A DNA stretch of 64,000 nt from Actinoplanes italicus. GTDB lineage: Bacteria; Actinomycetota; Actinomycetes; Mycobacteriales; Micromonosporaceae. The notes beneath the pieces are model-generated. The model was not told the origin of the DNA. It ran no database searches and was given only the letters and a program-made list of their open reading frames with translations. The translations under genes were made by a program, and so were the position numbers. The stretch covers positions 62,001 to 126,000 of the forward strand of contig NZ_PVMZ01000004.1 in assembly GCF_003001815.1 (NCBI RefSeq), in the 5' to 3' direction. The first letter of the stretch is position 1. Each line of letters starts with the position of its first letter. Shown one piece after another: positions 8,935-17,227 of the stretch.

Positions 8935-8950
8935 AGGAAAGCGCTTTCCT
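8935..8950. promoter_or_regulatory. Perfect 16-bp palindrome, LacI-type operator candidate for pectate lyase
   Basis: AGGAAAGCGCTTTCCT is perfectly symmetric about a central CG, which is the usual look of LacI-family sugar-repressor operators. It lies 92 bp upstream of the pectate lyase start. A site differing by one base is found upstream of the second pectate lyase (53967-53982), which argues for a shared regulator. Confidence 0.75.
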
Positions 8951-9027
8951 CCTGCCTGTTGAGGAGAATAGAGCGACGGCGGCGAATGAGGCAAGCGGTG
9001 TGCGCGCCTTCGTTAAGATCCATTTCT

Positions 9028-9843
9028 GTGATCCGCAGAATCCTCATGGCGCTCACGGTCGCGGCCCTCGGCGCCTCGGCGGGTGCCTGGCTCGGCTGGC
9101 GTTCGCCCGCTGACCTGCCGGCTGATCAGCAGGCCCGGGCGCTGGTCGCGGCCGCCGTGGCGGATCCGTCGGCGGAGTTCGTCGAGCGGTTCGACGCCGT
9201 CTTCGGCTACCAGTACGACGGGAGCCCGATCCTCGGCGGCGACGACTACATGCCGGGATTCGCGGTGGTCACCGTCAACGTCGGCGCCGGCGGGTTCGAA
9301 GCGCTCGCCGGCCGTGCGCGGGCCGGATTCGAACGCGCGGGCTGGTCCACGGGCGACAGCCCTTATGGGGATGGCGGCTTCGTGGCCCGGCGGGACGGTC
9401 TCTACCTCACCGCGTACGGGGCGGTGGCATGCGTGCCCGCCGACGTCGAGGCGTGCGGCTCGCAGCTGTCCGGCGGCACGTTCGGTGGCCTGGGCATCCA
9501 GTTCGAGCGCGATCGCCCGGCCCTGGCCGTCCCGCTGAGCGCGGCGGGCTGGCTGGCCGGGTTGCTGGCCGGCTGGTTCGTCCCGGCCCGGCGGGGTCCG
9601 CTCATGTGGAGCGGGCTGGTGCTGGCCGTCCCCGCGACGCTGGCCGTCACCGCGACCGCGCTGGTCCCGGAGAACGACCCGGTGTGGGACGGCTACATGT
9701 TCCTGCCGTTCCGTCCACTGGCGCTGATCGGCGCGCTGCTGATCCTGGCCGCGCTGGTGCGCGGACACGGCGACGCCCCAGCCGCAGGGGGATCGGCTGG
9801 GGCGTCGCGGTCACCGGCTCAGAAGCCGAAGTTCTGGGTGTAG
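9028..9843 (+). CDS. Uncharacterised exported/membrane protein
   Basis: The 271-residue protein begins with a hydrophobic segment (ILMALTVAALGASAGAWLG). An extracytoplasmic region of about 150 residues with a pair of cysteines (AVACVPADVEACGS) follows, then two to three further hydrophobic segments. I do not recognise the family. GTG 9028 and ATG 9046 are the plausible starts. The longer frame to 8893 gives an arginine-rich leader across the pectate lyase promoter and is not used. The C-terminal residues are unusual: the coding sequence runs through a perfect terminator hairpin (9771-9807) and ends inside the convergent CAP gene, overlapping it by 25 bp. The tail is therefore probably not ancestral. 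Confidence 0.65.
   Translation: MIRRILMALTVAALGASAGAWLGWRSPADLPADQQARALVAAAVADPSAEFVERFDAVFGYQYDGSPILGGDDYMPGFAVVTVNVGAGGFEALAGRARAGFERAGWSTGDSPYGDGGFVARRDGLYLTAYGAVACVPADVEACGSQLSGGTFGGLGIQFERDRPALAVPLSAAGWLAGLLAGWFVPARRGPLMWSGLVLAVPATLAVTATALVPENDPVWDGYMFLPFRPLALIGALLILAALVRGHGDAPAAGGSAGASRSPAQKPKFWV
9771..9807 (-). terminator. Terminator hairpin of the first CAP gene, inside an opposing CDS
   Basis: A perfect 14-bp inverted repeat (9771-9784 and 9794-9807, CGACGCCCCAGCCG and its complement) with a 9-nt loop lies just past the CAP gene stop. The other CAP paralogue has a hairpin of related sequence at 13521-13546. Confidence 0.85.
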
Positions 9844-10313
9844 TACGGCTGGCCGTTGGCGGAGTACGCGACGCCGACACCGACGGTTTTCGAGGCGCAG
9901 TTCAGCACGTTGGCACGGTGGCCCGGGCTGCTCATCCAGCCGTCGACGACCGCGGCCGCGGTGTGGTAATTCCACCCGATGTTCTCGCCGGCCGGTGACG
10001 TGTGGCCCGCGGCCTTGGCCCGGCTGACGAAGTCCGAGCCGCCGGCACCGACGTGCGAGAACGTGCCGGTCTGCGCCATCCAGGCGCTGTGCTCGCGGGA
10101 AGCCTTGGTGAGCTGCGCGTTCACGGCCAGAGCCGGGCATCCGGCCTTGGTCCGCTCCACGTTGGTGAGGCGGTTGACCTCGTCCTGCAGGGCCTGCTCG
10201 GAGACCTTCGCCGGAGCTGCATCGGCCGGTGACGCGATCATCGTGGCGGCGGCTGCTGCGGCCGCGGGAGCGAGGAGGGCGGCGACGGCGAGGCGGCGAA
10301 GAATCTGGCGCAA
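9819..10313 (-). CDS. Secreted CAP-domain (SCP-like) protein, copy 1
   Basis: The 164-residue protein has a Sec signal peptide ending near ADAAPA and one CAP domain. It shows the family signatures HSAWMAQTGTFSHVG and GENIGWNY, and a C-terminal YYTQNFGF. The likely active-site-like residues are the two histidines (HSAWM and FSHVG) and the Glu of GENI. Bacterial CAP proteins are secreted and mostly of unknown activity, often at the cell wall. TTG 10313 is preferred over TTG 10319: GAAAGGG is 7 nt before the former, and the second copy at 13552 starts at the equivalent TTG. A 38-nt leader with a small hairpin (10321-10358) is conserved in that copy. Confidence 0.88.
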   Translation of the reverse strand: MRQILRRLAVAALLAPAAAAAAATMIASPADAAPAKVSEQALQDEVNRLTNVERTKAGCPALAVNAQLTKASREHSAWMAQTGTFSHVGAGGSDFVSRAKAAGHTSPAGENIGWNYHTAAAVVDGWMSSPGHRANVLNCASKTVGVGVAYSANGQPYYTQNFGF

Positions 10314-10550
10314 GAGCAAACCCTTTCGTTGTACGGGGCCCGCAGTTCCGCGGGCTCATCGTTACCTTCGGACCGTTCCGCTCGGTCACGATCACCGATA
10401 CGGTGCGCGATGGTGGCCGTGAGGTTGCCGAGAGACGGTGGTGAGACGCCTCTGGATATCGGCGTACTGGTGAGTAACAATCACCCGGCGTATTGAACCG
10501 GCGGCCTCGGCCCGCCGTTTCCATGGTCAACATCTACCGAGGAGTCGACG
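10314..10550. promoter_or_regulatory. Divergent promoter region of CAP copy 1 and pntA
   Basis: This 237-bp gap separates the divergent CAP and pntA genes. The 38 nt next to the CAP gene (10321-10358) match the leader of CAP copy 2 (14051-14088) closely, including a GCCCGC...GCGGGC hairpin and the GAAAGGG ribosome site on the minus strand. The pntA side has CGAGGAG just before its GTG. I could not place promoter boxes with confidence. Confidence 0.5.
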
Positions 10551-12071
10551 GTGATCATCGGTGTACTGAGGGACCCGGATCCGGGTGAGCGACGCGTGGC
10601 GGCCACTCCCGCCACCGTGGAGCAGTTGGCCAAACTGGGATATCAGGTAGTGGTGGAGCCCGGCGCCGGTGCCGCGGCCTCCTTCTCCGACGAGGCCTAC
10701 GCCGAGGCGGGCGCTTCCATCGGCGACCCGCTGGTCGCCGACGTGGTGTTCACGATCAACCCACCACCGGCACAGCGGCTCGACAAGCTGGCCGAGGGCA
10801 CCACCCTGATCGGCATGCTCAACCCGCGTCTGGACCCCGGGCTCGTCGAGGATCTCGCCCGCCGGCCGATCACGGCGCTGTCGATGGACGCGGTCCCGCG
10901 GATATCCCGGGCCCAGTCACTGGACGTGCTGTCCTCGATGGCCAACATCGCCGGGTACCGCGCGGTGGTCGAGGCCGCGCACGCCTTCGGACGATTCTTC
11001 ACCGGTCAGGTCACCGCCGCCGGCAAGGTCCCGCCGGCCAAGGTCCTCGTCGCCGGCGCGGGCGTCGCGGGGCTCGCCGCGATCGGCGCCGCCGGAAGTC
11101 TGGGCGCGATCGTACGGGCGACCGACCCCCGCCCCGAGGTGGCCGACCAGGTCCGCTCGCTGGGTGGCGAGTACCTGGAGGTCAAGGCCGCCGACGTGGA
11201 GGTCTCGTCCACCGGCTACGCCAAAGAGATGTCCGACGACTACAACGACCGGGCCGCACGGCTCTACGCCGATCAGGCCCGCGAGGTCGACATCGTCATC
11301 ACCACGGCACTGATCCCGGGCCGCCCCGCCCCGAAGCTGATCACCGCCGAGATGGTCGCCGCGATGAGGGCCGGCAGCGTGATCGTCGACATGGCCGCGG
11401 CCAACGGCGGCAACGTCGAGGGCACGGTCGCCGGTGAGGTGGTCGTGACCGCCAACGGCGTGACGATCCTCGGCTACACCGATCTGCCGGGCCGCCTGCC
11501 CGCCCAGGCCAGCCAGCTCTACGGCACCAACCTGGTGAACCTCATGAAGCTGCTGACCCCCGGCAAGGACGGCGAACTGGTCCTCGACTTCGACGACGTG
11601 GTGCAGCGGTCGATGACCGTGGTCCGCGACGGCGAGCTGACCTGGCCGCCGCCGCCCGTCTCGGTCTCCGCCGCGCCGGCCGCCGTCGCCGAGAAGCCCG
11701 CCGAGGCCGCGCCGAAACCGGCGAAGAAGCCGATGAACCCGCTGCTGGTGACCGGTATCGGCGCCGCCGCGCTGTTCCTGCTCACCGCGGCTGCTCCCGC
11801 GGCGCTGCGCGGCCACCTCACCGTCTTCGCGCTGGCCATCGTGATCGGCTACTACGTGATCGGGCACGTGCACCACGCCCTGCACACGCCGCTGATGTCG
11901 GTCACCAACGCGATCTCCGGGATCATCGTCGTCGGCGCCCTGCTCCAGCTCGGCCACGGCGGCCCGGTCGTGACCGGCCTCAGCTTCGCCGCGATCCTGC
12001 TGGCCAGCATCAACGTCTTCGGTGGCTTCGCGGTGACCCGCCGCATGCTCGCCATGTTCTCGAGGAGCTGA
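10551..12071 (+). CDS. pntA: NAD(P) transhydrogenase alpha subunit, single-chain form
   Basis: The 506-residue protein has the full E. coli-type PntA layout (510 residues there). An AlaDH/PNT N-terminal domain (domain I, NAD(H)-binding) carries the Rossmann stretch [18 protein letters not shown] near residue 165 and the [10 protein letters not shown] loop. An Ala/Pro/Lys-rich linker (about 375-395) and a C-terminal block of about four membrane helices follow. Many actinobacteria split this subunit in two; here it is one chain. Together with PntB it couples proton entry to hydride transfer from NADH to NADP+. The GTG start follows CGAGGAG. The next gene begins 2 bp after its stop. Confidence 0.95.
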   Translation: MIIGVLRDPDPGERRVAATPATVEQLAKLGYQVVVEPGAGAAASFSDEAYAEAGASIGDPLVADVVFTINPPPAQRLDKLAEGTTLIGMLNPRLDPGLVEDLARRPITALSMDAVPRISRAQSLDVLSSMANIAGYRAVVEAAHAFGRFFTGQVTAAGKVPPAKVLVAGAGVAGLAAIGAAGSLGAIVRATDPRPEVADQVRSLGGEYLEVKAADVEVSSTGYAKEMSDDYNDRAARLYADQAREVDIVITTALIPGRPAPKLITAEMVAAMRAGSVIVDMAAANGGNVEGTVAGEVVVTANGVTILGYTDLPGRLPAQASQLYGTNLVNLMKLLTPGKDGELVLDFDDVVQRSMTVVRDGELTWPPPPVSVSAAPAAVAEKPAEAAPKPAKKPMNPLLVTGIGAAALFLLTAAAPAALRGHLTVFALAIVIGYYVIGHVHHALHTPLMSVTNAISGIIVVGALLQLGHGGPVVTGLSFAAILLASINVFGGFAVTRRMLAMFSRS

Positions 12072-12073
12072 GC

Positions 12074-13513
12074 ATGACCATCGCAACGGCGGCGAGTGCC
12101 GCGTACATCGTGGCGGCCCTGCTCTTCATCCTGGCGCTGGCCGGACTGTCCAAGCACGAGACCGCGAGGTCCGGCAACACCTTCGGCGTCGCCGGCATGG
12201 CGCTGGCCCTGGTCGCGACCATCGGGCTGGCCGTCGACGGCGAGATCGGCACCCTGAATCTGGTGCTGCTCGTGGTGGCCGTCGTGATCGGCGCGGCGAT
12301 CGGGCTGCAGCGGGCCGCGAAGGTCGAGATGACCGGCATGCCGGAGCTGATCGCCCTGCTGCACAGCTTCGTCGGCCTGGCCGCGGTGCTGGTCGGCTGG
12401 AACGGCTACCTGCACGTCGAGGCGGACCTGGACGGCACCGAGGCGAACGCGCTGAAGTCGCTGGACATGCTCGGCATCCACAGCGCCGAGGTGTTCATCG
12501 GGGTCTTCATCGGCGCGGTCACGTTCACCGGCTCGATCGTGGCGTACCTCAAGCTCTCCGCGAAGATCAGGTCGAGCCCGCTGATGCTGCCCGGCAAGAA
12601 TTTCCTCAACGTCGGCGCGCTCGTCGTGTTCGCCGTGCTCACCGCCTGGTTCGTGATCGACCCGCAGCTGTGGCTGCTGATCGTGGTCACGGTCGTGGCG
12701 CTGGCACTGGGCTGGCACCTGGTCGCGTCGATCGGCGGCGGTGACATGCCGGTGGTCGTGTCGATGCTCAACAGCTACTCCGGCTGGGCCGCCGCGGCCG
12801 CCGGGTTCCTGCTGGAGAACGACCTGCTCATCGTCACCGGCGCGCTCGTCGGATCGTCCGGCGCCTACCTGTCGTACATCATGTGCAAGGCCATGAACCG
12901 GTCGTTCGTCTCGGTCATCGCCGGCGGCTTCGGCATCGAGGCGGGACCGGCCGAGGACAAGGAGTACGGCGAGCACCGCGAGATCAACGCCGAGGGCGTG
13001 GCCGAGCTGCTCACCGCGGCCGACACGGTGATCATCACGCCCGGGTACGGCATGGCGGTCGCGCAGGCGCAGTACGGCGTGGCCGAGCTGACCCGCACCC
13101 TGCGCGAGCGCGGGGTGACCGTGCGGTTCGGCATCCACCCAGTCGCCGGCCGGTTGCCGGGACACATGAACGTGCTGCTCGCGGAGGCGCGCGTGCCGTA
13201 CGACATCGTCCTGGAAATGGATGAGGTGAACGACGACTTCGCCGGAACCTCGGTGGTCCTCGTGATCGGCGCGAACGACACGGTGAACCCAGCAGCGATG
13301 GACGACCCGTCGAGCCCGATCGCCGGGATGCCGGTGCTCAAGGTGTGGGAGGCCGAGCACGTGATCGTCTTCAAGCGGTCGATGGCGTCCGGCTACGCCG
13401 GCGTGCAGAACCCGCTGTTCTTCCGCGACAACAGCGCCATGCTCTTCGGCGACGCCAAGGACCGCGTCGAGGACATCCTGCGCGCGGTGTCCGCCCTGCA
13501 ACCCACCCGCTGA
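12074..13513 (+). CDS. pntB: NAD(P) transhydrogenase beta subunit
   Basis: The 479-residue protein begins with eight to nine membrane helices (residues 1-280). It ends in the NADP(H)-binding domain III, with the motif [14 protein letters not shown], the [19 protein letters not shown] [16 protein letters not shown] segment and [15 protein letters not shown]. Length and order match family PntB. It is transcribed with pntA (2-bp gap). The terminator at 13521-13546 can serve this gene and the convergent CAP copy 2. Confidence 0.95.
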   Translation: MTIATAASAAYIVAALLFILALAGLSKHETARSGNTFGVAGMALALVATIGLAVDGEIGTLNLVLLVVAVVIGAAIGLQRAAKVEMTGMPELIALLHSFVGLAAVLVGWNGYLHVEADLDGTEANALKSLDMLGIHSAEVFIGVFIGAVTFTGSIVAYLKLSAKIRSSPLMLPGKNFLNVGALVVFAVLTAWFVIDPQLWLLIVVTVVALALGWHLVASIGGGDMPVVVSMLNSYSGWAAAAAGFLLENDLLIVTGALVGSSGAYLSYIMCKAMNRSFVSVIAGGFGIEAGPAEDKEYGEHREINAEGVAELLTAADTVIITPGYGMAVAQAQYGVAELTRTLRERGVTVRFGIHPVAGRLPGHMNVLLAEARVPYDIVLEMDEVNDDFAGTSVVLVIGANDTVNPAAMDDPSSPIAGMPVLKVWEAEHVIVFKRSMASGYAGVQNPLFFRDNSAMLFGDAKDRVEDILRAVSALQPTR

Positions 13514-13520
13514 CACGACG

Positions 13521-13546
13521 AAGGCCCCAGCCGAGGCTGGGGCCTT
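13521..13546. terminator. Bidirectional terminator between pntB and CAP copy 2
   Basis: A perfect 12-bp inverted repeat AAGGCCCCAGCC / GGCTGGGGCCTT with a 2-nt loop lies between two convergent stop codons. Its core CCCCAGCC also forms the stem after CAP copy 1. Confidence 0.88.
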
Positions 13547-13551
13547 CACCG

Positions 13552-14043
13552 TCAGAACCCGAAGTTCTGGGTGTAGTACGGGGTGCCGTTCGCGGCTTGG
13601 ACGACGCCGACGCCGACGGCCTTGGACTTGCAGTTCAGAATGTTACGGCGGTGGCCGGGGCTCTTCATCCAGCCGTCCACGACCGTGGCCGCGGTGCGGT
13701 AACCCCACGCGATGTTCTCACCCGACGCCTTGGTGTAGCCGGCCGCCTTGCTGCGCGTCGTGAAGCTCGAACCACCCTTGCCGACGTGCGAGAACTTGCC
13801 GGTCTGCGCCATCCACGCGCTGTGGCCGCGGGCGGCCTTGGTGAGCGCGGCGTTCACCTTCAGGACCGAGCAGCCGCCCCTGGAGCGCTCGATGTTCACC
13901 AGGCGGTTGACCTCGGTCTGCAGCGCCTGCTCGGAAGCCTTCGCCGGTGCGGCTTCGGCCGGGGACGCGATCATCGTCATGGCGCCGGCGGCGGCGGGGG
14001 CGAGGAGGGCGGCGACGGCGAGGCGGCGAAGAAGCTGGCGCAA
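13552..14043 (-). CDS. Secreted CAP-domain (SCP-like) protein, copy 2
   Basis: The 163-residue paralogue of 9819-10313 has a nearly identical signal peptide start (RQLLRRLAVAALLAPAAAG) and shares HSAWMAQTGKFSHVG, GENIAWGY, VVDGWM and the YYTQNFGF end. It differs in charge: more lysine and arginine (for example KGGSSFTTRSKAAGYTKASGE). The TTG start has GAAAGGG 7 nt upstream on the minus strand. Both copies face the same way on either side of pntAB. This suggests a tandem duplication with pntAB between the copies, or insertion of pntAB into the pair. Confidence 0.9.
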   Translation of the reverse strand: MRQLLRRLAVAALLAPAAAGAMTMIASPAEAAPAKASEQALQTEVNRLVNIERSRGGCSVLKVNAALTKAARGHSAWMAQTGKFSHVGKGGSSFTTRSKAAGYTKASGENIAWGYRTAATVVDGWMKSPGHRRNILNCKSKAVGVGVVQAANGTPYYTQNFGF

Positions 14044-14250
14044 GAGCAGACCCTTTCGGTGTACGTGACCCGCGTTCTCGTGGGCTCACCGGTTGATTCG
14101 GCCCGCTCCCGCCAGCGGTGATGGCCAACACGGTGCGTGACGGTCTCTGTCCGGTTGCGCGGTCCCAGAGCCCCATACATCGACCCTGAGCACTGTCCGT
14201 GTACGGTGCCACCGGACACCAAATATTAATTAAGACAATTTGGAGTTACC
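14044..14250. promoter_or_regulatory. Divergent promoter region of CAP copy 2 and the 14251 gene
   Basis: The conserved 38-nt CAP leader occupies 14051-14088. Near the other end (14221-14242) is an unusually AT-rich stretch (AAATATTAATTAAGACAATT) in otherwise GC-rich DNA. It lies just before the TTTGGAG ribosome site of the next gene and probably belongs to its promoter. Confidence 0.4.
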
Positions 14251-14931
14251 GTGGGTGTTGAGGGCGTCCGGAGCGGTAGCCGGCGGCTCTGGTGGGTGCT
14301 CACCGCGGGGATCGTCGTCGCGGCCGTCGCCGGTGGCCTGATCCACCGGGTCGTCGACGGCCCCGGTGAGCCGGCGATCCCGCGTGTGCCCGTGGCCGAG
14401 GGGTTTCCGCCCGTCCTGCCGCCCTCGTTCGAGAAGCCGTCCCCGAGCGCGACCCCGGCCGGGCCGTTCTCATCGATCTTCCGGCCCGCGCCGTCGCGCC
14501 GCACCAACCGCCCGGCCGCCCCGGTGCCATCGCGGACCGCGGCCGACGCCGCCGGCCTGATCACCGCCTACTCGGCCTGCTCGGCCCCGGCCGGGGTGAC
14601 CTTCACGGCCACGTTCACCGAGCAGGCCGGCTACCTGCACGTCTTCATCGACACCGACCGCAACCCGGCCACCGGCTTCGACGTGCTCGAGATCGAGGGT
14701 GGGTTCGGCGCCGACTACATGATCGAGAACGATCTGCTCTACCAGTCGACCGGCACCGCATGGTCGTGGCGGGAGGTCGACGGGGTCCGGCCGTACGTCT
14801 CGGCCACCGGCGGCACCCACCGCTGGCTGGTCGGGCCCGCCCACGGCTCCGGCCGGGTCGTCTTCAACGCCTCCGACGGTGAGACCAGCGAGGAGCGGTA
14901 CACCCCGGTGGTCACGGTCGCCCCCTGCTGA
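14251..14931 (+). CDS. Single-pass membrane protein with exported domain, unknown function
   Basis: The 226-residue protein has a short basic N-terminus, one membrane helix (about residues 14-32), a Pro/Ser-rich stalk to about residue 92 and a C-terminal exported domain with cysteines in YSACSAP and at the last residue. The motif HVFIDTDRNPATGFD looks like a calcium-binding or carbohydrate-related loop of a beta-sandwich. I do not recognise the family. GTG 14251 follows TTTGGAG. The preceding 20 bp are strikingly AT-rich. Confidence 0.7.
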   Translation: MGVEGVRSGSRRLWWVLTAGIVVAAVAGGLIHRVVDGPGEPAIPRVPVAEGFPPVLPPSFEKPSPSATPAGPFSSIFRPAPSRRTNRPAAPVPSRTAADAAGLITAYSACSAPAGVTFTATFTEQAGYLHVFIDTDRNPATGFDVLEIEGGFGADYMIENDLLYQSTGTAWSWREVDGVRPYVSATGGTHRWLVGPAHGSGRVVFNASDGETSEERYTPVVTVAPC

Positions 14932-14991
14932 CCCTCCGTGGAGTGAAAGTCCGCCTCGCCGGGTATGCGAACGATGGAGGAGGTGGCGTTG

Positions 14992-15435
14992 ATGGAGGAG
15001 ACTTTCGGCACGCTGGCGGCGCTGAGCGACACCAGGCAACTGGTGGCGGACCCCGCCGACGACGTCCGGGGCCGCTCGGTCGTCGACAGCGGCGGCGAGA
15101 AGATCGGCACCGTCGCGGATCTGCTGATCGAGACCGAGACCAACCATGTGCGGTTCCTGCGGGTCGAGCACGGCGGCATACTCGGGTTCGGGGCGCAGGC
15201 CTCGTTCGTCCCGGTGGAGGCCATCGTGCGGCTCACCGCCGACACGGTGTACGTCGGCTCGTCCAAGGACCATGTGGCCGGGGGACCGAAATACGACCCC
15301 GACCTGGTCGGTGAGCGGGCCTACTACGAGCAGATCTACGGACACTACGGGCAGATCCCGCCGTACGCGCCGGGGTCGTTGTATCCGGGTCTGACCGGCC
15401 TGACCGGCGGCCCCGGGCTACCGCCGATCCGCTGA
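14992..15435 (+). CDS. PRC-barrel domain protein
   Basis: The 147-residue protein has an N-terminal PRC-barrel (about residues 15-85: RGRSVVDSGGEKIGTVADLLIET...FVPVEAIVRL). A flexible Tyr/Pro/Gly-rich tail (YYEQIYGHYGQIPPY) follows. PRC barrels of this kind occur in RNA-processing, photosynthetic and stress proteins; no enzymatic role is implied. ATG 14992 is chosen over 14965 and 14974 because GGAGGAGG (14977-14984) sits 8 nt upstream. The gene overlaps the convergent HxlR gene by 18 bp. Confidence 0.78.
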   Translation: MEETFGTLAALSDTRQLVADPADDVRGRSVVDSGGEKIGTVADLLIETETNHVRFLRVEHGGILGFGAQASFVPVEAIVRLTADTVYVGSSKDHVAGGPKYDPDLVGERAYYEQIYGHYGQIPPYAPGSLYPGLTGLTGGPGLPPIR

Positions 15436-15756
15436 CCGGGCGAGCGCCCAGTCACAGATGGCGGCGAGCGGCTCCTGCAGGGTCTTGCCCAGGGCCGTGA
15501 GCGAATATTCGACGTGCTGCGGCGGGTCCTCCTTGAGGACCCGCCGTTGTACGAGCCCGTCGCTCTCCATGTCGCGCAGTGTCGCGGTCAGCACCTTCTG
15601 GGTGATGCCGGCGACCCGGCGGCGCAACTCGGCGTGGCGCTGCGGCCCGGCCATCAGGGCGTAGATGATCAGCACCCGCCACTTCGACGCGAGCCGCTCG
15701 AGGGCCTGCCGGGTGGCGCAGCTCTCCTCCAGCACGTCCGGAATGATCAGCGCCAT
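15418..15756 (-). CDS. HxlR-family transcriptional regulator
   Basis: The 112-residue winged-helix protein has the family hallmarks: an N-terminal cysteine (ESCATRQALERLASKWRVLIIYAL), then RHAELRRRVAGITQKVLTATLRDMESDGLVQR and a wing with EYSLTALGKTL. HxlR proteins respond to aldehydes, quinones or redox signals, often through that cysteine. ATG 15756 is chosen because GGGAGG lies 6 nt upstream, which drops seven residues of the longer frame. It is divergent from the hydrolase at 15827, with an inverted repeat between them, and probably controls it. Confidence 0.88.
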   Translation of the reverse strand: MALIIPDVLEESCATRQALERLASKWRVLIIYALMAGPQRHAELRRRVAGITQKVLTATLRDMESDGLVQRRVLKEDPPQHVEYSLTALGKTLQEPLAAICDWALARSADRR

Positions 15757-15770
15757 CAGCGTCCTCCCGA

Positions 15771-15790
15771 AGGGCACCTCGAAGTGCCTT
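15771..15790. promoter_or_regulatory. Imperfect inverted repeat, possible HxlR operator
   Basis: AGGGCACctcgaaGTGCCTT has 6 of 7 paired bases per arm. It lies between the divergent hxlR-type gene and the hydrolase, just upstream of the hxlR ribosome site. Site symmetry and position fit autoregulation; there is no further support. Confidence 0.4.
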
Positions 15791-15826
15791 CTGTCCGGTC
15801 AGCGGGCTTCAGCCTAGCGTCGGGGC

Positions 15827-16684
15827 ATGCTGACACACATCACCTTCTCCGCCGACGGGATCAGCCTCGCCGGCGACCTTCGCGTGGCCGGGGACGGTGC
15901 TCCCGCGGTCGTGCTCACCGGACCGTTCACCGGGGTCAAGGAACAGGTCACCGGCGGGTACGCGACCCGGCTGCACGAGCGCGGCATCACCACCCTCGCA
16001 TTCGACCACCGCGGGTTCGGCGCCAGCGGCGGACGGCGCGCGCACGAGGACAGCCAGGGCAAACTCGCCGATCTGCGAGCCGCGGTCAGCACACTGGCGG
16101 CGCACCCGGCCGTCGACGCCGCCCGGATCGGCGCCGTGGGGATCTGTCTCGGCGGCGGGTACGCGGTGCGGGCCGCGGCCGGCGACCCGCGAATCCGGGC
16201 CGTCGCCGGGATCGCGGGCGCCTACAACAGCCCCGCCCGGTTCGCCGCCGGCGATCCGGACGGCTACCGCGGTGCGCTGACGTCGTTCATCGAGCGCTGG
16301 GACGAGGAACTGCCCGCGGTCGCGGCCGGTGGCGCGCCCGCGGCGATGGGCGGCGACGAGCCGTACGCCTACTACGGCACCGGCCGTTCCGAGGCCGCGA
16401 CCTGGGAGAACCGGGTCACCTACGGTTCGCTGCACGCCCTGATGACGTTCGACGCGCTCGGCGCCGCGCCGCTGCTGGGCGCGACACCGCTGCTCGTGGT
16501 TCACGGCCGCAAGGACGACTACTGCTCACCCGGACTCGCCGAGGCCCTGCACGAGCAGGCGGCCGGACCCAAGCGGATCACCTGGCTGGACGCCGGGCAG
16601 CACATCGACCTGTACGACGTCGAGCCACACGTCACCCGGGCCGCCGACGAGACGGCCGCCTTCCTCGACGAGCACCTGAGCTGA
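15827..16684 (+). CDS. Alpha/beta hydrolase of the dienelactone-hydrolase type
   Basis: This is a 285-residue single-domain hydrolase. The nucleophile elbow is GICLGG with Cys107 in place of serine, as in dienelactone hydrolases. Asp in VHGRKDDY and His in DAGQHIDLYD complete a plausible triad. An extended lid region (about 150-210) is rich in Tyr and Glu. The substrate is unknown: a lactone, thioester or ester. Divergent arrangement with the HxlR regulator suggests induction by an electrophilic or toxic compound. Confidence 0.85.
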   Translation: MLTHITFSADGISLAGDLRVAGDGAPAVVLTGPFTGVKEQVTGGYATRLHERGITTLAFDHRGFGASGGRRAHEDSQGKLADLRAAVSTLAAHPAVDAARIGAVGICLGGGYAVRAAAGDPRIRAVAGIAGAYNSPARFAAGDPDGYRGALTSFIERWDEELPAVAAGGAPAAMGGDEPYAYYGTGRSEAATWENRVTYGSLHALMTFDALGAAPLLGATPLLVVHGRKDDYCSPGLAEALHEQAAGPKRITWLDAGQHIDLYDVEPHVTRAADETAAFLDEHLS

Positions 16685-16685
16685 G

Positions 16686-17177
16686 TCAGTCCTCGACGGT
16701 GGGGGAGCCGGACAGGTCGATCCGCATCTGCCCGGCCCCGTCCCGGTCCACGTTGTAGATGATGTAGCCGATGGCGTGCCAGCCGCCCTTGGTCGACGAC
16801 TCGCGGTACGCGCTCTCGCACGTGAACACGTCGTCCTCGTCGCTGTTCACCCGGGTCGCCAGGTCACACTGCCCGTGCGCCATCACGCCGGTGTTCTGCC
16901 GCAGCTCGTAATGGATCACCAGCTCGTCGAACTTGCGCCGCCCGTCGGCCGTCGCGTCGCCGCCGTTGCCCCACGACACGTTCGCGTACGCACCACGCGT
17001 CGGCGACCCGTGGTACAGGCAGATCCGTACCCGCAGATCGGTGTTGTACCCCGGCGTCTCGAACTCGATCTCCTGCGGCTCACTGCACGAATTGTCCGCC
17101 CACGCGGGCGACCCGGTCAGCGCCGCCGCACCGGCCGCCGCCAGCACCGCAGCCGCCAGGCATCTCGTGATCCTCAT
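16686..17177 (-). CDS. Secreted protein of unknown function
   Basis: The 163-residue protein has a clear signal peptide (MRITRCLAAAVLAAAGAAALTGSPAWA). The mature part has four cysteines (NSCSEP, RICLYH, GQCDL, FTCESA), probably two disulfides, and a WGNGGDATADGRRKFDELVIHYEL core. I do not recognise the family. ATG 17177 is used because GGGGGT lies 7 nt upstream; the GTG at 17186 overlaps that site. The gene is convergent with the hydrolase, with one base between the stop codons, and has no clear hairpin. Confidence 0.72.
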   Translation of the reverse strand: MRITRCLAAAVLAAAGAAALTGSPAWADNSCSEPQEIEFETPGYNTDLRVRICLYHGSPTRGAYANVSWGNGGDATADGRRKFDELVIHYELRQNTGVMAHGQCDLATRVNSDEDDVFTCESAYRESSTKGGWHAIGYIIYNVDRDGAGQMRIDLSGSPTVED

Positions 17178-17227
17178 GACGCACACCCCCTGCAGTCATC
17201 ATGACCGCAACCTGGGGGTCAGCGTGT

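Noticed and set aside
10314..10360. c-di-AMP (ydaO-type) riboswitch before the CAP genes
   Set aside because: The two leaders are conserved for only 38 nt and show one small hairpin. The long conserved ydaO segments are not present.
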